NCBI GenBank assembly: GCA_030761205.1
Contig: JAULJL010000032.1
Span: 5,647,134 to 5,711,133 of the forward strand
Length of the DNA stretch: 64,000 nt
Origin: Fremontodendron californicum
Lineage: Eukaryota; Streptophyta; Magnoliopsida; Malvales; Malvaceae
Reading direction: 5' to 3'
Shown piece by piece: positions 12,540-21,717 of the stretch (the stretch's first letter is position 1; every line of letters starts with the position of its first letter). The translations under genes were made by a program, and so were the position numbers. Below the pieces are notes generated by a model. That model was not told the origin of the DNA. It did not search any database and was given only the letters and a program-made list of their open reading frames with translations.

Positions 12540-13700
12540 ATAAGGAAACGAGTTCGATTTGCAAAGTGATGACTTGGGCGGAACCAATAGTCGAAAAGTT
12601 ATCTAGGCGAAACCGTAGATAATTTTCAAGGTGATGACTTGGGCGAAACCAGAAGTCGAAAAGTTATCTAGGCGAAATCGTAGATAATTTTCAAGGTGAT
12701 GACTTGGGCGAAACCAGAAGTCGAAAAGTTATCTAGGCAAAACCATAGATAATTTTCAAGGTGATGACTTAGGTAAAACCAGACGTTGAAAAGTTACCTA
12801 GATGAAACCATAGATAATTTTCAAGGTGATGACATGGGCGAAACCAGAAGTCGAAAAGTTATCCAGGCGAAATCATAAATAATTTTCAAGGTGATAACTT
12901 GGGTGAAACCAAAAGTCAAAAAGTTCTAGGTGAAACCATAGATAATTTTCAAGGTGATGACTTGGGCGAAACTAGAAGTCGAAAAGTTATCTAGGTGAAA
13001 CCATAGATAATTTTCACGGTGATAACTTGGGCGAAACCAGACGTCGAAAAGTTATCTAGATGAAACCATAAATAATTTTCAAGGTGATGACTTGGGCGAA
13101 ACCAGAAGTCGAAAAGTTATCTAGATGAAACCATAGATAATTTTCAAGGTGATTACTTGGGTGAAACCAGAAGTCGAAAAGTTATCCAGGTGAAACCATA
13201 AATAATTTTCAAGGTGATGACTTGGGCGAAACCAGACGTCGAAAAGTTATCTAGATGAGACCATAGATAATTTTCAAGGTGATGACTTGGGCGAAACCAG
13301 ACGTCGAAAAGTTATCTAGATGAGACCATAGATAATTTTCAAGGTGATGACTTGGGTGAAACCAAATGTCGAAAAGTTATCTAGGTGAAACCATAGTTAA
13401 TTTCAAGGTGATGACTTGGGCGAAACCAGAAGTCGAAAAGTTATCCAGGCGAAACCATAGATAATTTTCAAGGTGATGACTTGGACGAAACCAGAACTCG
13501 AAAAAGATCTGGATAAAGATAGAGGTTGATATGACCTAGGTGAAACCAGAAAGTTGAGGAAGATCTGGATGAAGCCAGAGGCATTTATATAACCTGGGTG
13601 AAACCAGAAGACGAGAAAGATCTAGATGAATCTAGAGATTGATGTGACCTGGGTGAAATCGAAAGTCGAGAGAGATCTAGTGAAGCCAGGGGTATTTTCT
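12540..13700. repeat. minisatellite, unit about 60-65 bp
   Basis: About 15 head-to-tail units of roughly 62-65 bp run from 12560 to 13500. Each contains AAGGTGATGACTTGGGCGAA, an AAGTCGAAAAGTTATC word and ATAGATAATTTTC. A diverged set (GATCTGGATGAAGCC, ACCTGGGTGAAACCAGAAG) continues to about 13700. The array belongs to the 3' interior of the Ogre-like element. No coding content is supported. Confidence 0.85.
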
Positions 13701-13769
13701 GAATATGGTGTCTGAATGACCTATCCACTATTTTTTTGAAAATGTGTTGAAAGTTTACCTGAAGGTTTT

Positions 13770-14945
13770 GAGAGAAGATGCAAATGCTTCATGATGCAGA
13801 TGCAGATGTCTTTAACAAGATGCACTGCTTTATGGTGCAGATGTTGAATAAGATGCAAATGCTTCATGGTGCAAATGCAAATGGCTTGGATTGATGCGAA
13901 TGCTTCTTGATGCAGATGCAGATGTTGAATAAGATTCAGATGCTTCATGGTGCAAATGCAAATGACTTAAATTGATGCAAATGCTTCTTGGTTCAGATGC
14001 AGATGCTTTATGGTGCAAATACAAATGGCTTGGATTGATGCAAATGCTTCTTGGTGCAAATGCAAAGATGTTGGATAAGATGTAGATGCTTCATGGTGCA
14101 AATGCAAATGGCTTGGATTGATGCAAATGCTTATTAACGCAAATGCAAAGATGTTGGATAAGATGCAGATGCTTCATGGTGCAAATGTCTTGGATTTATG
14201 CAAATGCTTCTTGATGCAGATGCAGATGTTCAATAAGATGCAAATGCTTCATGGTACAAATACAAATGGCTTGGATTGATGCAAATGCTTCTTGATGCAG
14301 ATGCAGATGCTTCATGGTGCAAATACAAATGTTGAATAAGATGCAAATGCTTCATGGTGCAAATGCAAATTCTTGGATTGATGGAAATGCTTCATGGTCA
14401 AAATGCAAAGATTAGCAATGTGCAAATGCTTCATGGTGCAAATGCAAAGATGTTGGATAAAATGCAGATGCTTCATGGTGCAAATGCAAATGTCCTGGAT
14501 TTATGCAAATGCTTCTTGATGCAAATGCAAAGATCAATAATGTGCAAATGTTTCTAAATGTTGCAAACGCAAATATCTTCAAATGATGCAACTACTTCCT
14601 GGAATGATGCAGATGCAAAGATCAACAATGTGCAAATGCTTCTAACTGATGCAAATGCAAAGATCAACGTTGACTCAACTACTTCATGGAACAAAGCAGA
14701 CGCCCCTATGAATCGTGTTCATGTAAGTGGTCTATGAATGGTGTAACTATAGTTACCACACAATAATGAAAATGTAATGATTCTAGAAATGATGCAATTG
14801 CTTGGGATGACGCAAATGCAAATATCCATGAAGGATGTAAATGTGAGGGTAAAATGCATATGCTTATGGAATAGTGCCAATGCAAATACCCATGAATGAT
14901 GCAAATGCTTGCCGACACTATAGATGCAAAACTCAATAAAGAGAT
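13770..14945. repeat. minisatellite of GATGCAAATGCTTCATGG-type units
   Basis: Irregular tandem units built from GATGCAAATGCTTCATGGTG, CAAATGCAAATGGCTTGG and GATGTTGAATAAGATGC. Higher-order spacing is variable and units become more diverged after about 14550. The His/Ser-rich open frames on the minus strand (for example 13721-14024) are translations of this repeat. The 14945-15550 stretch after it is unique-looking non-coding sequence. Confidence 0.8.
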
Positions 14946-15556
14946 GAGTGTTTATGAGTAACGCAAATACCCTTTATCATTTTTCTAGACTTTGGCATAG
15001 CCTTTCCAATTCATTTTTCCTCTTCAAATCAAAGTATATCTTGAACCCTCGTGCCCCATAAGATATCATTCCCTTTTTGTTCCTTGGCTATCTGCTTGCC
15101 CCAACAATTTTCAAACCCTTATCAATAGAAGCCTGTTTGCCGAGTTCTATTTCTTCTTCTCATATCTGAAAGTCAAGGTTAACCCTAGTAGTTCCATACC
15201 TTTGGGTTAAAAAAACCCTTATCTCATGTCAACATCAAAAATGGGTATTTCTAAAATATTTTTACTTTCCCCTTTTTGAGAAAATTGCTCAATTTAATGA
15301 AAACTTCTGAGCCAAAAATATTAACCCCATAGTGTGTGATGTACAAATCTCTTGAAGACTAATGATCACTGTTAGAAATTTTTCTGAATGTCAATTTGGG
15401 TTTTTTCAACTTGAATTGAAAGGCTTGATATAACATGATCAAAGAAAACTTCACCACAAAAATGTATGTCCCTTCTAGGCTCACAAATGGAACAGGTTTT
15501 ATAAAATACGAATTCCTTGAGAATCGAACAAATTCAACATTCTTTTACTTTCCAAA

Positions 15557-17425
15557 TGATGCACCCAAAAGAGTGTATCTTATTTAACCTTGCACTAAAA
15601 AGGTCAATTGTAAGTATAATGATTAGCAAGGGTCGAGTCCTCAGGGATTGGGTTTTAATCTATGAGTTATTAGTTTATAACTTACGTTCAAAGAAAACAA
15701 CAAAAGAAAAGGGGTTTTTGAAGCCAGATTTAAACTAAAGTAAATAATAAGAATAAGATGCAAGGCGGTATAACCAGCCAATAAAAATATATATACTAAA
15801 TTAGGCGGTATAACCAGCCAATAAAAATATATATACTAAATTAGGCGGTATAACCAGCCAATAAAAATAAAACAAAGTTAATATACAAATTAGGCGGTAT
15901 AACCAGCCAATAAAAATAAATATACTTTTAAAAATAAGCAAACTAGAAAAGTAAGAAAACAAGTAAGTAAGAAGAATCAAATATGAAAAATATGGTTAAG
16001 GTTTCATTCTCCACCACTAGACATCATTAAGAATCAATTTCAGATTATCAATACCAACCAACTATCTAAGTTAACAACCGTAGATAACAACAAGCTCTGT
16101 TATCCCAATCTTTCCTTAGTTTGTCGTTAAATAGAACAAGCTCTCTATTTAATCTCTAACCATTAAACAACCTAGAATAAGCTCTCTAAATTCAATTTAA
16201 TGGCAGCTTTATGATGAGAAAGATAGGTTGATCTAAGCAACAAACACATAAGCTCGGATTGTTCAACTTAGGTTATGTTCCACTTTGCAATTATTGAAAA
16301 CTTGACCATAATCATTAATCACAAGTTGCCACTTATGAATAGGAAATCAAGACAATTACACGGATCAAGACTCCTAGACTAGCAATAGATAATTATCAAG
16401 ATCTATCTAGTTGTACACCTAAATAAATCAAGACAACATCATGAACAATTCTTGTAGAAGAACATAAGCAACTTTGATAGAAAATTAATGATAGATAGAA
16501 TCTGAAAATCAATCACAAAACATGTCTAGGGCTTTGAAATCACCCTTAACCAAATAGAAGTTTAACCTAGCATAGGTATTGTAAACATAAACATAAAATT
16601 AAAGATAATCTAATAAGGAAATAAAAGAAAGAAAGAAGAAGAAGAAAATAAAGAAAAAGAAAACTAGAGAAAAGAAAGAAGAAGAAAACTTAGAGAATTT
16701 TATTACAATGGCTAATATCCTACCAATATACAATACCTCTTACAATCATCCAAGGCCCTCTATTTATACACATTTTGGAGGACTAAATGACAAGAGACAA
16801 GCTTTACAAATTTCAAAGGTAGGTATAATAGGTGGGTGCATTTTTCTAACAATTTTCGTCATATTGTATGACAATTCTGATCAGCCAGCTTGATGGTCGA
16901 TTTTGTCAATATTGGAGGCTTGATCTGATCAAATGGTCTTCTAGAAAAATGTGCCCCTATCAGTCGGTGATCCATAGCCGTTGGAATCAGCTCATTTGCT
17001 GATGTGGATCAGAAGATATAGTCAAAATACCAAAACTTGTCAGCACAGACGTCATTGCACATCAGCCAACTTGATGGTCGATTTCGCTAGGGAAAACGAC
17101 TCCGTTTCAAGAAGTGTAAAGCATGAAAAAGATAGATATGCCTCTTAACTTTGCACTGTTAAAATTTCAGCCTTATTGCTTCAGTGAAACTCCAGATATA
17201 GCTGATATGGCAAAAGGTGTCGGAACTGGAACTGAACTGGATTTGCCCTTAATTCTTGATTTAACCTAGTAATCTGAAATCACTCAAAGAAACTCGTGAA
17301 AAACACCAAATTACATAAAAATATAAAAAATCATAAACACAATTAGACTAAGCAATAATAACTCGTATTTGACACAAAACAATAATAAAACATAACTAAA
17401 AACTATATAATTATACGAGTTATCA
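15557..17425 (-). repeat. 3' LTR of the LOG carrier (1869 bp)
   Basis: Nearly identical to 21718-23587. It carries four tandem copies of a 40-48 bp unit with GGCGGTATAACCAGCCAATA (15763-15930). A minus-strand TATA box is at 16759-16770 (TGTATAAATAGAGG), with an AATAAAATTCTC polyadenylation-type word shortly downstream near 16697-16710. The U3, R and U5 order is therefore readable on the minus strand. Confidence 0.92.
16759..16770 (-). promoter_or_regulatory. TATA box in the 3' LTR
   Basis: The minus strand reads GTGTATAAATAGAGGGCC. The same box is present in the 5' LTR and a similar one in the related solo LTR at 2153-2168. Conservation between diverged LTRs supports a real core promoter. 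From this copy, transcription would run leftwards into the Ogre-like minisatellites. Confidence 0.6.
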
Positions 17426-17438
17426 CACCCCCACACTT
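17426..17438 (-). other. polypurine tract of the LOG carrier
   Basis: The minus strand reads AAGTGTGGGGGTG directly before the 3' LTR (TGATAACTCG). Very similar tracts recur inside the element at 18322-18332, 18991-19002 and 21426-21436. Confidence 0.75.
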
Positions 17439-19234
17439 AGATTGTTGGTAGTCCCTAGCAACGACTCAATAAAAATAAAATAAAAAAAAATCTAATCTAA
17501 TCCATTTTCGTAGGAAATCACGGTGGCACTTATCATGTGACACAAGCCTTTAAACCCCTAGGTGTCCCTAGTGGACGAGTTTAGTCTCGTGAGGGTTTAC
17601 TAGAACGATACCCACAAACATTGAAAAACTAAAATATAAATAAACTACATATACTAAAAATATTTACTCCTAATCCTTTCAATACACATTAGAGACAATC
17701 TTTGAACAAGTCTTATAAACTAATCAATAGCTTAAAGAATTTCACAAAAAATCATGCTTGAATGTAAATTGTTTGAGTTAAGCCAATATTAACATAACAT
17801 ATTTCAATCAAAATAGTGCATGTTCAAATTTAATCTCAACTTCTCACATGGGATACCCTCATGATTTTCACTCTTTAAAGTAGTGGTGAAGTGTTTACAC
17901 TCAATCAATCTCATGAAAACAGTTCTACCATATTCTTGCTTGTCCACCTATTCTCCACTATTTAGATCATACAACTTCATGAATCAAGAGGTCTTTAATC
18001 AAGGTTGTAATGGGGCCAAATGGTTATAATGTGGTTAAAGAACAAAAGGATAAAGATATCACAAAGGTTCCAAAGAGTTCATAAAGTTTAGAGACATAAT
18101 AAGATCATACAAATAAAACTTCTCAAAACTCTTATAAAGCACATAATAACATAGGCTAAATATTCATGTTGAGCCTTTGCTTCATTCTAACCAACTTTGT
18201 AACATCTTTTTCTTTACTTTAACTAGAAGTTCAAGAGAAGATTTTTTTTTTTTTTTTAATATGGGAATGTATTTGACAATGATTCCTTTCTTTTTCTCTT
18301 GACTTTTTCTTTTCTTTTCTTCCCCCACACTTATCTTTTGTTTCCAACCCAAATTTTCAATAGATCTTCCTTGTCTTTGCAACTTGTCTCAAAACATGCT
18401 AATTCATCTTTGGAACAAAGGTAAGGATATAAGTATATTTAGGTTAGGGACAAGTTATGGTTACCAAAGAGATAGCTTATTCAATGTAGGCTCAAATTGG
18501 TTCACTAAGGGTGTGTTCTCTTGGAACATCAATAAGGGATGGCTGTTTGGCCCTGGCTAAAAATCCTAATGCCTCTATCATATTCATGTTGTCACATGCA
18601 TCAATATAGTCTCAACAAGGTCTAAAGCAAGTTCTAGAGAATCATGTAATCATAAGAGCACTCAAGAAAGAAATTAGATTGATTTATATAATGCATCAAT
18701 CATTATAGGCTCAAAAACTCACAAGGATGATTATACAAGTCAGATTAAGTCTAAACATGCTTCTTTCTCAATCAACATATCATATTAACATTGGCTCATA
18801 AAAAGGTTGATATCAAGCTCAATTCTCATGAAAATCTTCTCACTACTAGACTAGTTTTAGACCTATGCAATTCATATCTCATCATAGTATAGAAAAGAAC
18901 TAAAACACACTAAAATTTTTAATAATAATAATAATATTAAAGACTCATAAAAAAAATAATAGGCAAAAATAAAAGAAATCCTAAATCCTTCCCCCCACAC
19001 TTAATTCTTACATTGTCCTCAATGTAATGCTATTAACCCAAATGAAAGAATCATGTGTAAGAGAAAAGAACTAATAACATAAGAATAGAAATAACTAAGA
19101 CTCAGAACAAAACAAATTCATGCAACCTAAATATTCCTAAAATACTAAACAAATAATTAATAAATAAGCATAAAAATAAAAATAATAAAAGAAAAGAAAA
19201 GAAAAACACATGCAGATAATAAACGGACCAGATA
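17439..19234 (-). other. 3' interior of the LOG carrier, no coding region seen
   Basis: AT-rich sequence without a convincing open frame. The Lys-rich frame at 18182-18382 comes from a purine-rich stretch. Two extra AAGTGTGGGGG tracts lie at 18322-18332 and 18991-19002. The second is followed on the minus strand side by a near-palindromic ACATTGAGGACAATGT word. Non-coding blocks like this are typical of large non-autonomous LTR elements. Confidence 0.5.
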
Positions 19235-19251
19235 GTTTTTTTTTTTTTTTT

Positions 19252-19470
19252 GAAAAGATTAAATCAAACTGACAAGGTATGTCTCAAGTCTCCCTTACTC
19301 AGACCTTGTTCAGAATGAATGCTTCTAAATAGCTTAAAACACAACAATTATATATATATATATATATATTTTTTGAAAAGATTAAATCAAACTGACAAGG
19401 TATGTCTCAAGTCTCCCTTACTCAGACCTTGTTCAGATGAATGCTTCTAAATAGCTTAAAACACAACAAT
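19252..19470. repeat. tandem duplication of a 97-bp segment
   Basis: 19252-19348 and 19375-19470 are the same sequence (GAAAAGATTAAATCAAACTG to AAACACAACAAT) except for one missing base. A (TA)n/T tract separates them and a T tract precedes each copy. It lies just 3' of the LOG-like gene in element orientation. Confidence 0.85.
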
Positions 19471-19503
19471 ATTTTTTTTTTTAACAAATTAGCAAAATAT
19501 GTC

Positions 19504-19552
19504 CCTTACCCCTACTAAAATATGACATTGTCCCCAATGTCAAATTTTAAAG
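19504..19552. repeat. ACATTGTCCCCAATGT motif copy beside the cargo
   Basis: CCCCTACTAAAATATGACATTGTCCCCAATGTC resembles the motif blocks at 18985-19030 and 21415-21470. It marks the 3' side of the cargo (sense direction). Confidence 0.45.
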
Positions 19553-19634
19553 GTAGAATTTAGGAGATATTACCTGCAGAGGTTGCTAACCACTTATTAT
19601 AACTGAGACACAACAAACAAAATGTTAGATAATG

Positions 19635-20282
19635 TCACAAAGACAAAGTGCAATCCACTCCTTGCTCGTCCATATCTCTTTTTCTTTTTCCGAGCGTTTG
19701 CGAAACAACCGTAGCAGATAAATACTCATAAGCTTGGAGCTTTTTGAGTAAATCTTCAATGGTTGTAGCAGAAATTATGGTTCTCCTTGCCTCTGAAAAC
19801 ATGAATTCATTATCCACAGCATTATCTAAATATGAAAGCAAATTACTAAAATAACCATTAATATTAAGCAAACCAATGGGTTTCTTATTTGTGACCAAAG
19901 ATGACCAAGAAGCCACGCAAGCTATTTCTTCCAATGTACCCAGACCTCCTGGTAAAGCAATGAATGCATCGGCACAATGGTACATGATTGTCATCCGTTC
20001 AGGGATACTCCAGACTTGTATTTCCTTACCCACGGTAGGTCCACAAAAACCTGTGAATAGTTTTGGCACGATTCCTAGAACTGGACTTCCTCCGGCGTGT
20101 GCTGCTGTAGCGACTGCTCCCATTAAACCCGTACTACCACCTCGATAAATCAACTGGATCTTTTGTTGGGCAAGTATTACTCCAACTCTTATGGCTTCAT
20201 CAGCAAATATGTTATTTTTCCCTGGATAAGCACCTCCAAAGACACAAATTTTTTTAATGCGCTAGGACGAAGTACTTTCCAT
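19635..20282 (-). pseudogene. LOG-like cytokinin riboside 5'-monophosphate phosphoribohydrolase, intronless, one premature stop
   Basis: LOG enzymes cut ribose 5'-phosphate from cytokinin nucleotides in the cytosol, giving active cytokinins. From the ATG at 20282 the frame has 215 codons plus stop, the usual plant LOG length. Codon 7 is TAG. After it come the nucleotide-binding start ICVFGGAYPGKN, IYRGGSTGLMGAV, GIVPK, the signature PGGLGTLEE (PGGxGTxxE) and KPIGLLNINGYF. A conserved Arg is kept in the IPERM segment, where many LOGs have MHxRK. The C-terminal tail is basic (GKRKRD) and ends in TLSL. Plant LOG genes have several introns and this copy has none, so it came through RNA. About 240 bp of upstream 5'UTR-like sequence may have been carried along. 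The next ATG (20153) would skip the N-terminal strand, so function is doubtful unless the stop is read through. The sequence is diverged from canonical LOGs. Confidence 0.88.
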
Positions 20283-20642
20283 TTTTTTTTTTCGAGTGCC
20301 TGAAAGAGAATGAGTACATGGTGTAATATATAGAGGACTGAGTAGTGAATCAGACAAGAGTAATAATGTCGCCGAAAGTGTATTTGACCTGTCAGAAGAA
20401 AATGTTAACCTAACAAAAGATTTTTGCGTGATTTCAGGAAGAAAATCAAAAAGAGAAGAAAAATCAACCGTAAAAGACCAATAAAAAAAACGAGAATAAT
20501 TACACAAATCGAACAACACGTAAATTAAACCGAAATGAAGTTATTACAAATCAAACCAAAAGCTGAGAAGTTATTTATTGTAGTTGTGATTGTGGCTCAC
20601 ATCTTCCTCTGGTTTTACGTCCAGAAACGGCTTAAACGCCTT
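20283..20642 (-). other. spacer between the two cargo genes
   Basis: A 360-bp stretch separates the end of the NABP-like frame from the LOG start. It holds a short open frame (20519-20262) that overlaps the LOG start in another frame. That frame contains hydrophobic and Ser-rich residues and resembles a translated 5'UTR more than a protein. A T tract (20281-20292) abuts the LOG ATG. Confidence 0.4.
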
Positions 20643-21179
20643 CTATGAGTCGAGGATATGCTTCCCATCCAGTTTTCTTACAAGCTGGCAAACAGGGTCT
20701 TTTAATATCAGATTCCCAAGATGTTGCCATTCCCTTTGGAATTGCGGCCATAAATCAAGAATTTCTCTTTGTACGTCTCCACTAGGATGCGTCTCAAGAG
20801 AAAGTTGGATATTACCCAAATTCTCCTTACTCAGTCCATCCTTAATGAATTCAATTTTATCATCTCGATTAGAGGACGGAATCCCAATAGAACGACATTT
20901 ACCGTTACACGTCCATCGTGCACATTTGTGGCAATTTGAACTCATGCGCTTTGCTCGTCGCTTCTTTGCAAAAGTGCTTCTACCTGTACCTGGTAAATGC
21001 AAAACAGGAAGATATTCATCTTCACTTACCTTGGCTTCAATTATCCAACGTATGTCTTCAAGAATCCCTTTGTGCATAAGCATTCTTAATCTTTCAAATC
21101 GAACTTGGTAAAGCTTCAGTAAAATATTTCGAGGAAAAAGAGGAAATCGTTTCTGCAATCTTGTGAGAATATCATCCAT
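20643..21179 (-). CDS. Betaflexiviridae (carlavirus) nucleic-acid-binding-protein-like ORF carried by the LTR element
   Basis: Open frame of 178 codons starting MDDILTRLQKRF. An upstream in-frame ATG at 21236 would add 19 hydrophobic residues. I chose 21179 because the sequence upstream is low-complexity. The core has GRSTFAKKRRAKR (about residues 67-79), a zinc-finger-like CHKCARWTCNGKC just after it (C-x2-C-x4-C-x3-C), then IPSSNRDDKIEFIKDGL. The 3'-proximal cysteine-rich nucleic-acid-binding proteins of carlaviruses and relatives have the same order: GRS(x)YA(R/K)(R/K)RRAK, then CxxC plus further Cys, then PG/S-SYN-x-FI-x-G. Those viral proteins bind RNA/DNA, and some act in silencing suppression or in the nucleus. 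The C-terminal 70 residues (ILDLWPQFQREWQHLGNLIL) I do not recognise. No stop or frameshift is seen. The match rests on remembered motifs, not a search. A plant protein with a convergent basic/zinc patch remains possible. Confidence 0.6.
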   Translation of the reverse strand: MDDILTRLQKRFPLFPRNILLKLYQVRFERLRMLMHKGILEDIRWIIEAKVSEDEYLPVLHLPGTGRSTFAKKRRAKRMSSNCHKCARWTCNGKCRSIGIPSSNRDDKIEFIKDGLSKENLGNIQLSLETHPSGDVQREILDLWPQFQREWQHLGNLILKDPVCQLVRKLDGKHILDS

Positions 21180-21338
21180 CCTGAAAAAAAAATGAAAAAA
21201 ATTGAAAGAGAAATTGGAAGAGAAATTTATATACAATATCAGTTTTGTGGGTAGCTGATGGAACCGATTTAAATAATCACGGAGTACCGTTATCCGCCAT
21301 TTAACCGGGGTTAAAAAAATTAAAAATTATATTTACAT

Positions 21339-21578
21339 CTAGTTATTTTCAAAATAAGGATCAGAAAGAAAAACAACATAAAAAGACACAAAAACAAAAC
21401 ACTCTAAATAAAATCCTAAATTCTTCCCCCCACACATAATTCTTACATTGTCATTAATGTAAATGCCAATCTCACCTCCCATGGCCAATTGTTGAACTGG
21501 GGAGGTGAGATTGGCTTGTTGATTCTCCATGTTCATGTATGCCACCAACTCTTCAAGTGTTAGATTGCTCAATTCCAT
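21339..21578 (-). other. short open frame in the leader of the LOG carrier
   Basis: A frame of 79 codons begins about 115 bases downstream of the PBS and starts MELSNLTLEELVAYMNMENQ. I do not recognise it. The N-terminal half looks protein-like and acidic. The second half (GGEIGIYINDNVRIMCGG) is a translation of the repeated ACATTGTCATTAATGT / TGTGGGGGG block, so the frame may be fortuitous. Confidence 0.3.
21415..21475. repeat. PPT-like/ACATTGT motif copy on the 5' side of the cargo
   Basis: Plus strand CCTAAATTCTTCCCCCCACA then ATTCTTACATTGTCATTAAT closely resembles 18980-19030 (CCTAAATCCTTCCCCCCACA then ATTCTTACATTGTCCTCAAT). Copies thus lie on both sides of the LOG and NABP-like genes. 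Confidence 0.7.
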
Positions 21579-21692
21579 TGTTTTTTTTTTTTTTTTTAAA
21601 TTTGAAAAGAAAAACTTGTATGTACAAGAAAATAAAACTAATTAGAACTGAAAATAAGAATAAAACAAGTAACAAATAAACTAAAGAAAACA

Positions 21693-21711
21693 ATCCCCGG
21701 CAACGGCGCCA
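21693..21711 (-). other. primer binding site, tRNA-Asp type
   Basis: The minus strand reads TGGCGCCGTTGCCGGGGAT, 6 bases inside the LTR end. It is complementary to the 3' end of plant tRNA-Asp(GUC), including CCA. This PBS is known from Athila-type Ty3 elements. It sets the orientation and makes 21718-23587 the 5' LTR. Confidence 0.9.
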
Positions 21712-21717
21712 AAAATT

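Noticed and set aside
13721..14024. His/Ser-rich minus-strand frames
   Set aside because: They are translations of the GATGCAAATGCTT minisatellite.
16708..16893. Open frame with a membrane-like segment in the LOG-carrier LTR (also 22870-23085)
   Set aside because: It lies antisense to the LTR promoter across the TATA box, and is repeated only because the LTRs are.
19635..20282. LOG gene as a normal host gene with a retroelement around it
   Set aside because: It lies inside intact LTRs with PBS, PPT and TSD, has no introns and has a stop at codon 7. A resident gene would not be enclosed this way.
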